The notes under the pieces were generated by a model. It did no database searches, was not told where the DNA came from, and saw only the letters and a list, made by a program, of their open reading frames with translations. Position numbers and translations under genes: made by a program. From positions 1,922,001 to 1,986,000 of the forward strand of contig OZ252002.1 of assembly GCA_965247265.1 (NCBI GenBank): a stretch of DNA of 64,000 nucleotides, in the 5' to 3' direction. Below are positions 36,579-44,560 of the stretch, in pieces. The stretch comes from G965247265 sp965247265 (GTDB taxonomy: Bacteria > Pseudomonadota > Gammaproteobacteria > UBA4575). Position 1 is the stretch's first letter; every line of letters begins with the position of its first letter.

Positions 36579-36806
36579 ATGACTATAAAAAAGTTATCTA
36601 GTGAAAAGTACAAAGAGCTTACTGATCGTGTGAACAATCTTGAGTGCTCAGATGGATTAAAAGTATTCTGTATGCGTCTCTCCCATACTTTGCGCCGGCT
36701 TATGATTGAAAACGATACATACGAAGATCAGGTATCAAAACTATATAAATTTATAGATTCAGTGGAATATGTCTTAAAAGAATATCCAGATACGAAATTG
36801 AAATAG
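36579..36806 (+). CDS. Hypothetical 75-aa helical protein
   Basis: ATG 36579. Helical and charged: EKYKELTDRVNNLECSDG, FCMRLSHTLRRLMIENDTY, EDQVSKLYKFIDSVEYVLKEY. No motif recognised. Its TAG stop directly abuts the fragment at 36807. Confidence 0.45.
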   Translation: MTIKKLSSEKYKELTDRVNNLECSDGLKVFCMRLSHTLRRLMIENDTYEDQVSKLYKFIDSVEYVLKEYPDTKLK

Positions 36807-37022
36807 TTTGTTGCTTATGATGCAGGTAGTGGTCGGGTTGTTTATGAAAATTTGACTTTATTTGATGCAGTTGGGAATTTAGATTGTGTCCAGTACACAA
36901 GCGACGATAGTAATACGGCAGGGCAAGTAGTGGCACAAAACAGTGGCTTTATTACTGTCGGTGTTTGCAATGAAGTGCGTTCGATTGCTTGTTGTGCATC
37001 AGTTCCTACAACAACGCCATAA
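36807..37022 (+). pseudogene. C-terminal fragment of a beta-rich secreted-type protein
   Basis: 71 codons open in frame from right after the previous TAG to TAA at 37022, without a start codon. Reads VAYDAGSGRVVYENLTLFD, LDCVQYTSDDS, SGFITVGVCNEVRSIACCAS, with four cysteines in a beta-strand context as in extracellular domains. A clear intrinsic terminator follows, showing that this is a genuine gene end whose 5' part was lost. Confidence 0.4.
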
Positions 37023-37037
37023 ACATATACACAACAT

Positions 37038-37066
37038 AGCCCGATTTAACATCGGGCTTCCTTTTT
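37038..37066 (+). terminator. Intrinsic terminator
   Basis: 8-bp stem agcccgat / atcgggct with a 5-nt loop and a following T-run at 37062-37066. Confidence 0.85.
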
Positions 37067-37073
37067 AAATCAG

Positions 37074-37103
37074 AATGACCGCTAACGACCCAAAGCGGAC
37101 ATT
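37074..37103. repeat. Palindromic intergenic element, copy 11
   Basis: aatgaccgct / agcggacatt arms around aacgacccaa, the reverse loop orientation of copy 9. Confidence 0.85.
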
Positions 37104-37214
37104 CACTCTCTCAATATATATGTAGTTTTTTCAGGCATAATTAACGTTAATCAATATTCCTTTCTTTCATTTTTATATCTTGATTACAGAATAATAATAC
37201 TAAAGGTAAACAAT

Positions 37215-38525
37215 ATGAAAATACAAAGCATTTTTATTTCAGTAGTATTTTTAATGGGAATTACTATTTGTATGTACTTTGGCATGCATGATTCTCCATT
37301 GATTTCTTCTTCAATCGCAAAAGAGGCTGAGAAAAGTGAACCTAAGGTTTCTTCAATAGATGCTCGGGAACGTGATTTTTATTCCCCCAATAGCGAAACT
37401 CTTAAACCTGATGAAATGCGTGTGATCGCCTGCGGGACTGGCATGCCAACAACACGTGCAGCCCAAGCCGCGGCCTGTTTTCTTGTCGAGCTTGGCAACG
37501 GTGATAAGTTTATCTTCGATATAGGAACCGGATCGGCTGAACGAATCTCATCCCTTCAGATCCCTTATGATTTCTTGGACAAGATTTTCATTGGACACTT
37601 GCACGCGGACCATTTCGGTTCGTTGGCAGAAATTTTTATCGGTGGGGCGCTTATGTGGAGGCAGAAACCACTTCGTGTCTGGGGTCCGAGCGGACCCACC
37701 CCAGAGCTCGGCACAGCGTATGCCGTACAGAAGATGAAGGAAATGTATACGTGGGACCTCGCCGGGCGCGTGGGTATTGTCGACTTTCGTGGTTATTCAA
37801 TTGAGGTCAACGAATTCGATTACAAAGCTGAAAATGCTGCAATCTATGAGGATAACGGAGTAACGATCCGTTCGTTTCCTGCGATTCATTCACTCGACGG
37901 ACCTGTTAGCTTCAGCCTCGAATGGAACGGACTAAAATTCATCTTTGGCTCTGATAGTTATCCCAATAAATGGTTCGTCAAATATGCCAAAGATGCGGAT
38001 CTTGCTGTACACGAGTGTTTCGTCGCTGTTCCCGATCTCGTCAAGAAGATGAGGTTCACACCGGAACAAGCCTTGCTAGTCGGCACACAGATTCATACTG
38101 CCCCGGAAGCCTTTGGAAAGCTAATGCAGGAAATACAGCCGCGAATGGCGGTGGCCTATCATTTCTTTAAGGACTTTGACACGACCGCAGCTGTGAACGA
38201 CCGTATACGCACAACCTATGATGGACCACTGAGCCTCGCAGAGGACTTCATGGTCTGGAACATCACCAAGAATGACATCCGGGTGCGTATGGCAATCGTG
38301 GAGGAACACACGTGGGCGCCATCACTGGCTGGCGAGGCGAAGCCTCCTGGGGGAGACTCTGACAAAAAGCAATTTAGCGAGGATGCGGGCGTTCCTGTTG
38401 AAGCGTTGTCTTACTCAGATTTTGTCATCGAAGGCCGTTGGGACGGAGTCGACAAGGTGCTACGCGGGGTTTACAAGGAAGCCAGCGAAGTGTTTGGTCG
38501 AGAATTCCAATATCCGGAGAAGTGA
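37215..38525 (+). CDS. Secreted MBL-fold metallo-hydrolase
   Basis: 436 residues. N-terminal signal anchor (IFISVVFLMGITICMYFG), then from about residue 68 a metallo-beta-lactamase fold: VIACGTGMPTTRAAQAAACF, the metal motif GHLHADHFG (HxHxDH at about 128-133), later FGSDSYPNKW, VHECF and VAYHFF. The layout resembles periplasmic hydrolases of the RNase Z-like/GntH group; substrate unknown. The catalytic part is noticeably richer in GC than the AT-rich signal-peptide part, suggesting that an acquired enzyme gene was joined to a local leader. A one-gene unit between elements 11 and 12. Confidence 0.8.
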   Translation: MKIQSIFISVVFLMGITICMYFGMHDSPLISSSIAKEAEKSEPKVSSIDARERDFYSPNSETLKPDEMRVIACGTGMPTTRAAQAAACFLVELGNGDKFIFDIGTGSAERISSLQIPYDFLDKIFIGHLHADHFGSLAEIFIGGALMWRQKPLRVWGPSGPTPELGTAYAVQKMKEMYTWDLAGRVGIVDFRGYSIEVNEFDYKAENAAIYEDNGVTIRSFPAIHSLDGPVSFSLEWNGLKFIFGSDSYPNKWFVKYAKDADLAVHECFVAVPDLVKKMRFTPEQALLVGTQIHTAPEAFGKLMQEIQPRMAVAYHFFKDFDTTAAVNDRIRTTYDGPLSLAEDFMVWNITKNDIRVRMAIVEEHTWAPSLAGEAKPPGGDSDKKQFSEDAGVPVEALSYSDFVIEGRWDGVDKVLRGVYKEASEVFGREFQYPEK

Positions 38526-38620
38526 CGACCTCAAAAAGGTAACAAAAGTAAGTAAAAATAATTTCTTTATTAGAAAAAGGCTTGCTTATTAAAAACAAAA
38601 CTTAATTTTATAATAATCTT

Positions 38621-38649
38621 AATGACCGCTTTTGGCCGAAAGCGGTCAT
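38621..38649. repeat. Palindromic intergenic element, copy 12
   Basis: aatgaccgct / agcggtcat arms around tttggccgaa. Confidence 0.85.
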
Positions 38650-38739
38650 AGCTTTACTTTCAAGTAAATCGTTCGCTTTTGCATAAATCACCTATATTTG
38701 TCACGTGCAATTAGCGCTTAAGCAGGCTACTCTCAGGTC

Positions 38740-38895
38740 ATGCTGAGAGTACCACCTAGAGTCGGTCGATTCTTTTGTTGGCTGGGCTTGCATGACTTTC
38801 GTATCGTTGATACAACTTTTGGGTTTGGCGCCGCAGGCAGTATCGAGAAAGTAAAGTGCCGACGCTGTGGTGTGGTTATCACCCGCCAAGCTTGA
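38740..38895 (+). CDS. Small zinc-ribbon protein (DUF1660-like)
   Basis: 51 residues from ATG 38740: RVPPRVGRFFCWLGLHDF, then RVIDTTFGFGAAGSIEKVKC and RRCGVVITRQA. The distal CxxC together with an upstream Cys and His (FCWLGLHDF) forms a DUF1660-like C..H..CxxC zinc site, often seen in phage-related small proteins. Two broken relatives occur at 5574-5660 (inverted) and 42473-42670. One-gene unit between elements 12 and 13. Confidence 0.65.
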   Translation: MLRVPPRVGRFFCWLGLHDFRIVDTTFGFGAAGSIEKVKCRRCGVVITRQA

Positions 38896-38928
38896 TTGCA
38901 TATCCAAATAAATTGCTACTTAATGTTG

Positions 38929-38958
38929 GATGTCTGCTAACGACAATTAGCGGACATT
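38929..38958. repeat. Palindromic intergenic element, copy 13
   Basis: gatgtctgct / agcggacatt arms around aacgacaatt. Confidence 0.8.
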
Positions 38959-39055
38959 CACAAAAATTAATTACAAACGTAAAGTATTAGCGGGATAGAG
39001 GTATAATACGCTACTAAAATTCATTATATTACGATTATCGAGTATCGAATTACAA

Positions 39056-39262
39056 ATGGATGAGAAGCCTGAAAATATAGAGGGTGAAACTAAATTCCTA
39101 AACAGGAAAGGTTGGCAATTTGTTACCTATTATAAATCAACTGATAGTGAACGTGCCTATAATCTGGCTGTTGAGAAATCAAAAAAGATAGATCGTGAGA
39201 CAAGTTTGCGTAAACGTGAAAGGGATGGCTATACGTTTTGGGAAGTGTGGGAAAAGTGGTAA
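39056..39262 (+). CDS. Hypothetical 68-aa protein
   Basis: ATG 39056, 68 residues, charged, with a central WQFVTYYKSTDSERAYNLAVE and terminal GYTFWEVWEKW. Intact and sharply bounded by elements 13 and 14 (the second begins 5 nt after the stop). No family recognised. Confidence 0.5.
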   Translation: MDEKPENIEGETKFLNRKGWQFVTYYKSTDSERAYNLAVEKSKKIDRETSLRKRERDGYTFWEVWEKW

Positions 39263-39266
39263 TGCT

Positions 39267-39294
39267 ATGACCGCTTACGACCCAAAGCGGACAT
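39267..39294. repeat. Palindromic intergenic element, copy 14
   Basis: atgaccgct / agcggacatt arms around tacgacccaa. Confidence 0.85.
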
Positions 39295-39348
39295 TCGTTT
39301 TGTACGGTCTAGTGTCACAATATTTGTGAAAATGAGTTGACCTTCAGC

Positions 39349-40168
39349 TCATTCACTACTTTGTTGAGCAAGCTCAGTTTCCATTTCAAGAATTACAAAA
39401 TGCAAAGTAGCATCTGGAACGCAAATCCACCCTTCGCTTGGACGGTCAAAGTCTTGAATAACAAACATGATCAATGTCAATACAAGTGCAAATGCCGTCA
39501 TGCGCCCTCGGCTAATTTTTCCATTTATCCCTGCATTAAACCCAGCAACCCCCAGTGCTACCGCTGCCATAACAAGCATCATCAATATCACGGCTAAGGG
39601 TAATTTATCTAATCCGGCAGCAAGCCTGAGAGTATGTACGTCAAATACATGATTAATGGCTGTAACCAGCGCGGTTTCAATGGGTCCAGGCTTACTCTCT
39701 TTGATAATCTTTTCTGTAATAGGCCAGATCCGTGCTTGTTCTTCTAACATTTTTAGAAGGACCGCCTTGCGTTCTTCTTGAGCCCGTCGTGTTCTTTTCC
39801 CACTAACAACACGGGTGCGTGCGTAATTCAATAATGCTTGTTTCAACTCTGTGCTGCCTGGCTCCGCAATTAAATCTGCACGCAAAAAAGCAGTGCCCAG
39901 TGCGTTGGCTTCCATGATGGCAGTCTGTTTCCGTGCCTCATATCGCTGCGCGGAGGCAAGGTAGGTAAACGATAAAATTAAACCAAGTAAGGTCAGCAAT
40001 CCTGTGAGGCACCATCTTGCCTCCTGCGGTTTCCTTCTCTACCCAATGCTCACGCTGTTTCAGACCAACCTGGTGCCCAATCTCAAGGACCAACAACAAA
40101 ATTAATAAAAACAGAAGGCCGACCAGCCAAATTGAAATATCGTAGAGGATGCTAACTTCAATACGCAT
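39349..40168 (-). pseudogene. DUF4239/bestrophin-like membrane protein, frameshifted
   Basis: The first frame from ATG 40168 reads ISIWLVGLLFLLILLLVLEIGHQVGL to about residue 50; near 40010-40025 the frame shifts and continues WCLTGLLTLLGLILSFTYLASAQRYEARKQ in the frame ending at 39349. The rest has RYEARKQTAIMEANALGTAFLRADL and, at the C-terminus, two membrane spans (PLAVILMMLVMAAVALGVAG and AFALVLTLIMFVI), the DUF4239 layout. Restored length is about 272 residues. Unknown function. Confidence 0.75.
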
Positions 40169-40353
40169 TTTTTAATTATTGTTATGTGGTCACAACGTTA
40201 CGAATTATCAATTATAACAGTATGATACCGAGTAAAACATGCAAGTGAATTATATTTATATACCTGTATGGTATTGGTAAAAAAAATCAACAATTAGGTA
40301 GTTCGTAATAAAAATTAGAGCATTCTTCATGATCGACTACCCTCAACATATTG

Positions 40354-40384
40354 AATGATCGCTATTGGCCGAATGCAGACACTC
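40354..40384. repeat. Palindromic intergenic element, copy 15
   Basis: aatgatcgct / atgcagacactc arms around attggccga; degenerate. Confidence 0.6.
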
Positions 40385-40509
40385 GCACTGTCTAATAAAT
40401 TGCAAGTCACCTTAAGTAGAGTCAACTACTTATAACTCGGAGTAATATTAGACAAATTATAGATAACGTTTTGTTTTTGTTGAGTTAGGCTACAGATACG
40501 TAATTAGTA

Positions 40510-40541
40510 GGTCAGATGTTCGAATCACCTCTCCGGCACCA
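40510..40541 (+). other. 3' fragment of a tRNA
   Basis: T-arm with TTCGAAT, acceptor strand CTCCGGC and ACCA on the plus strand, no 5' half. One mismatch in the T-stem. Isotype uncertain, perhaps Thr or Leu-like. Looks like an att scar. The rest of 40385-40665 has no gene. Confidence 0.5.
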
Positions 40542-40665
40542 TTAAATCAATTGGTTATGAAAATTTAATTTTTATAATTTTTCTGTGCAGACAAAATGTA
40601 AACACAACTATTTCTTATTCTCTATATAAAAATCTCGATATAATTTTTCTTTTAAAATTAATTTT

Positions 40666-40695
40666 AATGCCCACTTTCGGCCAAAAGAAGACATT
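40666..40695. repeat. Palindromic intergenic element, copy 16
   Basis: aatgcccact / agaagacatt arms around ttcggccaaa; degenerate arms. Confidence 0.6.
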
Positions 40696-40736
40696 TCTTG
40701 TAAAGTATAGTTAGTGATTAGGCTTTTCTAAAATAG

Positions 40737-40940
40737 TTATAACATCTTGTAGTTTTGTAATACTTTTTGATTACGCACGTTATTTGTACGTCCCAGCATT
40801 ATCAGTTTTATCGATACAAGAAGAACACCTGCTTCTAGCAACAAATCATGTACAAAACCTTTTACAAATAATGCGATAGTAAAAAGGACAAAAGTAACGA
40901 CAATAACTAATATGGACGCTACATCAAATTGTTTACTCAT
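40737..40940 (-). CDS. Small membrane protein, two spans
   Basis: 67 residues, ATG 40940. Spans VASILVIVVTFVLFTIALFV and LLLEAGVLLVSIKLIML, then a basic tail (GRTNNVRNQKVLQNYK). The layout resembles phosphate-starvation-type or YrhK-like small membrane proteins but no family is certain. One-gene unit between elements 16 and 17. Confidence 0.5.
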   Translation of the reverse strand: MSKQFDVASILVIVVTFVLFTIALFVKGFVHDLLLEAGVLLVSIKLIMLGRTNNVRNQKVLQNYKML

Positions 40941-41021
40941 TTTTTCTTCCTTATTTTTATAAAATTACAGTTAAAGAACCATATTGCTGCTAAAGTGTAA
41001 TAATGATATTAGTTAATTACG

Positions 41022-41051
41022 AATGTCCGCATTCGGCCAATAGCTATCATT
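41022..41051. repeat. Palindromic intergenic element, copy 17
   Basis: aatgtccgca / tagctatcatt arms around ttcggccaa; last copy of the array. Confidence 0.6.
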
Positions 41052-41209
41052 AAAGATTAGCATAATAGGTATCTAATGCTTAGATATAGAATCGAAATAT
41101 TTTTGACTAAGCACATAGTCAACTTCAACTTATGTTTTATAATCTGTAATACAAAAGCAAGTTTTCTGTAATCACATTTTCTTAAAATAGGTTCTTACCT
41201 GATTACTGA

Positions 41210-41531
41210 CTAGGGCAAAATTTGTGTGCCTGCTTCACCAACGATTGCAGCGGTTAAGTTTGGTGAATCTGTAATGATAGCTCGAACACCACCATTCTCA
41301 ACAAAACTGATCGCGGCTTGAACTTTAGGTTCCATACTTCCCTTCCCGAACTGCCTTTCTTCAATGAGCTGATTCGCCTCATCGATGGTTAATTTATCCA
41401 ACCATTCCAAGCATGGCTCCAAAACCACCTTCTTCCAAAAAATCCCTTTGCATATCAATAATAATTAAAGCTGTTGCATCTGTATTTGCTTCTAAGGGAT
41501 AAGGTTCAGCATTAAATGTTATTTTGCTCAT
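41210..41531 (-). pseudogene. Deletion fusion of isochorismatase start and carbamate kinase end
   Basis: ATG 41531 begins PYPLEANTDATALIIIDMQRDFL, the N-terminus of a cysteine hydrolase of the isochorismatase family, and runs to a TAA near 41394. In another frame the 3' part (to 41210) reads KLTIDEANQLIEERQFGKGS, PKVQAAISFVENGG and GEAGTQILP, the C-terminus of carbamate kinase. A deletion near 41400-41415 removed the rest of both genes. Original neighbours would have made an amide/ureide breakdown pathway releasing carbamate; the remnant is inactive. 41532-41870 is AT-rich with no gene seen. Confidence 0.8.
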
Positions 41532-41870
41532 TTGTAAAATTCCTCAAATAATTAAATTTCAAATTACACAACACAAAATATTAGGCATGTAGTTTATTTT
41601 AAAACTAACACTGAAAAATATAGTGCGCATGATGATGATTTATTTTAGCTAGATTTATCACTATTATTATTGAGTTCTGATTATTATTTTCAGTCTGCTC
41701 TGTAGTATAATTTTTAACTTATCTTTATTACGTAAAATTAGTAATTGATATTTATATTAATTTATAGGCCTTGTAGCGTAATTGTCAGATAATTTTTGAA
41801 GTTGTTATAAATTTTATCAGTAAACGGTTGTTTTGTGATTGAGAATGGTCAATAATTGATCGATCTGATA

Positions 41871-41944
41871 TGGAGGCTAGGACCGGAATCGAACCGGTGT
41901 CCACGGCTTTGCAGGCCGCTGCATAACCACTCTGCCACCTAGCC
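41871..41944 (-). tRNA. tRNA-Cys (GCA anticodon)
   Basis: 74 nt including CCA. Acceptor GGCTAGG with CCTAGCC, D-arm AGAGTGGTTATGCAGC, anticodon arm GGCCTGCAAAGCC, T-arm CCGGTTCGATTCCGG. All stems pair. The 5' side faces an integrase remnant, and a truncated second copy of its 5' half lies at 46062-46098. Confidence 0.97.
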
Positions 41945-42008
41945 TAACTCTTTTTAATATCAATCAGATAGTTAACTACTCAACTAACTTTAGACGTGAT
42001 TTTGGCGA

Positions 42009-42470
42009 TTATGTCTTGGATTGTGACATATCGACTAAACACTCTTGGTACTGTCTTAATCCGCCATCAGTAAAATGACTATATCTTTTAGCCATCTTCT
42101 CAGACTTCCATCCCCCAAGTTCTTGTAGAATCCTGGTTGAGACATTACTTTGAGCAAGCCAGCTTGCGTATGTATGTTGTAGCGTATGAAACGTCACATC
42201 TTTCAGTTTCTCCCTACGTCATGCATTCTCAAACACACTTCGTATAGTCTTTAATCGTTTGCCACGATATGAAAACACATACTGTGAGTTATCAGCTAGC
42301 TTCCATCGTCTTTGCAAGACATCAAGCGCAGTGAAATTTAACGAAACAGTACGAGCCTGTCCATTCTTATGTTGATCGGGATATATCCAGCACACCCCAC
42401 TCTCTAAATCCACTTGCTCCCATTCAAGACCTAGAATATTCGATTTCCTGAGTCCAGCACGGGCAAATCA
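42009..42470 (-). pseudogene. Tyrosine integrase, C-terminal part with a nonsense codon
   Basis: One frame from about 42470 to the stop at 42009, broken by TGA near 42219. Reads ARAGLRKSNILGLEWEQVDLE with the catalytic Arg, TVSLNFTALDVLQRRW, then after the stop HTLQHTYASWLAQSN (normally HxLRHT; the catalytic Arg is Gln here), LGGWKSEKMAKRYSHF with the Tyr. The N-terminal half is missing where the zinc-ribbon ORF begins. Dead integrase of the tRNA-Cys element, 64 bp from the tRNA. Confidence 0.85.
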
Positions 42471-42472
42471 GA

Positions 42473-42670
42473 TCAAGTTTGGCAGGTGATAACCACAACG
42501 CAACATCGACACTTTGCCTTCTCGATATTGCCTGCGGCGCCGAACCCGAAAGTTGTATCGATGACGCGAAAATCATGCCGCCTCAACCAACAAAAGAAAC
42601 GACCGACTCTAGGTGGTACTTTTGGCATGGCCTGGCTGTCCGGGACACAATATACACATTGTTGCGGCAA
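42473..42670 (-). pseudogene. Degraded zinc-ribbon ORF, third copy
   Basis: 65-residue frame whose last 48 residues match the gene at 38740: KVPPRVGRFFCWLRRHDFRV and IDTTFGFGAAGNIEKAKC, then RCCVVVITCQT, where the second CxxC has become CRCC. The preceding 17 residues have no match. It separates the integrase stub from the inositol-phosphate operon. Confidence 0.6.
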
Positions 42671-42675
42671 AGCCG

Positions 42676-43242
42676 TTAGCGGATATCTTCATCAATCACC
42701 TCTCGCAGCAGCTGCATTAGCGTCTCATCCTGATAGCAGGTCTTGTTGATGAGCTCTTTTGCTCGTGCGGATAGGCGCCGATAGCCCCAGCTTGATCGCC
42801 GTTTGGTCTCGGCCCACCCCTCGCGTTGGTAGTAGAGTGGGAGGTTGACATCGAAATATGAGATGCTGTCCGCATCCTTGAGCAGATCGGAGCGGGAATC
42901 GCCACCCACCTCATGAACCTCCACCAGGCGGCAGGCCTCATCCGCAATATCCCATGCCACGCCGCATGCGTTTAGAATCGGGCGCAATATTTTCGCCCCA
43001 TTGCTGGCATGAGCTGCCTTAAAGGCATCGTAATCGTCGAAGTCAGCACGCTTGACCTTTCTCACGTCGTCGGCCCGGTCGATGTCATGTGCCAAGGCCG
43101 CCAGTTGCAAGGCATCGCCGGCATCCGGTTCCAGGCGCAACAGCCATTCCAAAGTATTGTCGGCGTGACGGGGATCTTCAGGCACTCGCGAGCCCGCAAT
43201 GAGCGCCCGGATCTTGCGTTTCGCACGATCGACGTTACGCAT
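42676..43242 (-). CDS. HD-domain phosphohydrolase of the inositol-phosphate operon
   Basis: 188 residues from ATG 43242, overlapping the end of the IPCT-DIPPS gene by 8 nt. HD signature LAALAHDIDRADDVRKVKRAD with the metal-binding His-Asp pair near residue 53, an upstream His in DPRHADNTLEWLL, HASNGAKILRPIL and the distal Asp in LLKDADSISYFDVNLP. HD proteins hydrolyse phosphomonoesters or diesters. The third step of di-myo-inositol phosphate synthesis needs a phosphatase, so this is a strong context-based candidate; that role is inferred, not shown. Confidence 0.8.
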   Translation of the reverse strand: MRNVDRAKRKIRALIAGSRVPEDPRHADNTLEWLLRLEPDAGDALQLAALAHDIDRADDVRKVKRADFDDYDAFKAAHASNGAKILRPILNACGVAWDIADEACRLVEVHEVGGDSRSDLLKDADSISYFDVNLPLYYQREGWAETKRRSSWGYRRLSARAKELINKTCYQDETLMQLLREVIDEDIR

Positions 43243-44560
43243 CACGCACAATCATGACCCGGCGTAGTGTCTCAACATTCATCACCACGGCGATTATCAC
43301 CAGTACTGGCAACACCAGATTACTCACCGCACCCAGAAAGATAACGAACACGCGCACATCCCGCCCCATACGCAACCCGGCCTCGCCGCTAGCCGCAATG
43401 CGGTCACGCATCAAGTTGTCATATTTATCTGCCGTGTAACTCAGCATAAACGAGCCGATAATAGCCATGAAACCAGCTAGCAGAACCCAGCCAATCGCTT
43501 GCTCCGCAAGGCAATGCCAGGTCAAGCCGAACAGCAGAAAAGCGTCGGCATACCGGTCCAGCACCGCATCGAACCAGCTTCCAAAACCGCTGCTTTGGTA
43601 TTTGAGTCTGGCCACTTCACCGTCGCAACCGTCGACGATCGATGCGAATTGAGCCAGAACACCACCAGTGAGGAGGGCAATATACCCGCCCAACGCAAAA
43701 AGTCCGGCTGCTAATAGGGAACACACAAATGAGAACATCGAAATCTGATTAGGGGTAATATCGAAATTCACCAAATGACGTGACAAACGCGCGGAGATCG
43801 GGCGGTTTAAATAACGTGCTACCGGACCGTCGTTTGCCTTGTCGCGGAGACGATTCAGCAAGGCTTTCTCTGCTCTTTGGAAAGATTGGGAATCATCCAC
43901 ATCAATCCAGAAATCCGACGTCGGGATCGCCTTGGCGTGTCCTTTAGCGGCCAAAATCCGCACAGCCCCGGACAAACTGTTATCACAATTTCCTTTGCTT
44001 TGATCCAGTGCCCTAAATATAGCGGGAGTACATAGGAAAACACCGGTGTCGAAGCCATTGAAGTCGGACAGTCCCTTACTGATATCATGGATCTTTCCGT
44101 CCACCATCTTGACCCGAGTGACATCCCCCATATCGACCAGGGGATTGCAGGTATCGCTGTCCACCACCAGTGCAATCTCCTCCCTGGGCAGGGTAAGCGT
44201 TGTCAATGTACGAACGAGTGATGGCTCGAACAGATGATCCGCCATTAGCAACAAGAAAGGATCCTGCAGGTGCTCTCGCGCTTTGAGTACCGAAAGGCCG
44301 TTGTCTTTGTCCCAATCGTCATTTACCAGCGGAGTGATCCGAATCGCAAGACGTTCCGCCAGCCGTTCGAGAAAAAGGCGAACCCGCTCGCCCTGGTAGC
44401 CGATAACGACATAAAATTCCTCCCCCCGCCCCACGGCCTCCAGGACAGTGCGGATAACACGTTCAATCAGGGGGATCCCGAGGATGGGGATGAGAGGCTT
44501 GCTGTCACCCCTCTGCTGCAGCCGGCTGCCTTTGCCCGCTGCGATGATCAGGCACTTCAT
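43235..44560 (-). CDS. Bifunctional inositol-1-phosphate cytidylyltransferase / CDP-inositol:inositol-1-phosphate transferase
   Basis: 441 residues. The N-terminal half is a sugar-nucleotidyltransferase: LIIAAGKGSRLQQRGDSKPL, LLMADHLFEP, DTGVFLCTPAIF, FWIDVDDSQSFQ. The C-terminal half is a CDP-alcohol phosphotransferase with the metal motif DGCDGEVARLKYQSS...GSWFDAVLDRYAD (about residues 310-338) and six membrane spans. This fusion is the key enzyme of di-myo-inositol phosphate synthesis known from hyperthermophiles such as Archaeoglobus and Thermotoga: CTP plus inositol-1-phosphate gives CDP-inositol, which then reacts with a second inositol-1-phosphate. Overlaps the synthase gene by 56 nt and the HD gene by 8 nt, so the operon is translationally coupled. 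Confidence 0.9.
   Translation of the reverse strand: MKCLIIAAGKGSRLQQRGDSKPLIPILGIPLIERVIRTVLEAVGRGEEFYVVIGYQGERVRLFLERLAERLAIRITPLVNDDWDKDNGLSVLKAREHLQDPFLLLMADHLFEPSLVRTLTTLTLPREEIALVVDSDTCNPLVDMGDVTRVKMVDGKIHDISKGLSDFNGFDTGVFLCTPAIFRALDQSKGNCDNSLSGAVRILAAKGHAKAIPTSDFWIDVDDSQSFQRAEKALLNRLRDKANDGPVARYLNRPISARLSRHLVNFDITPNQISMFSFVCSLLAAGLFALGGYIALLTGGVLAQFASIVDGCDGEVARLKYQSSGFGSWFDAVLDRYADAFLLFGLTWHCLAEQAIGWVLLAGFMAIIGSFMLSYTADKYDNLMRDRIAASGEAGLRMGRDVRVFVIFLGAVSNLVLPVLVIIAVVMNVETLRRVMIVRDA

Noticed and set aside
34278..41051. Classical integron with attC sites
   Set aside because: Elements are only about 30 nt, lack recognisable RYYYAAC/GTTRRRY box pairs, genes are on both strands and no IntI gene is visible; kept as a separate, unnamed element family.
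2449..42219. Stop-codon reassignment as the explanation for in-frame stops
   Set aside because: Interrupting codons are TGA, TAG and TAA alike, and intact genes use all three as terminators.
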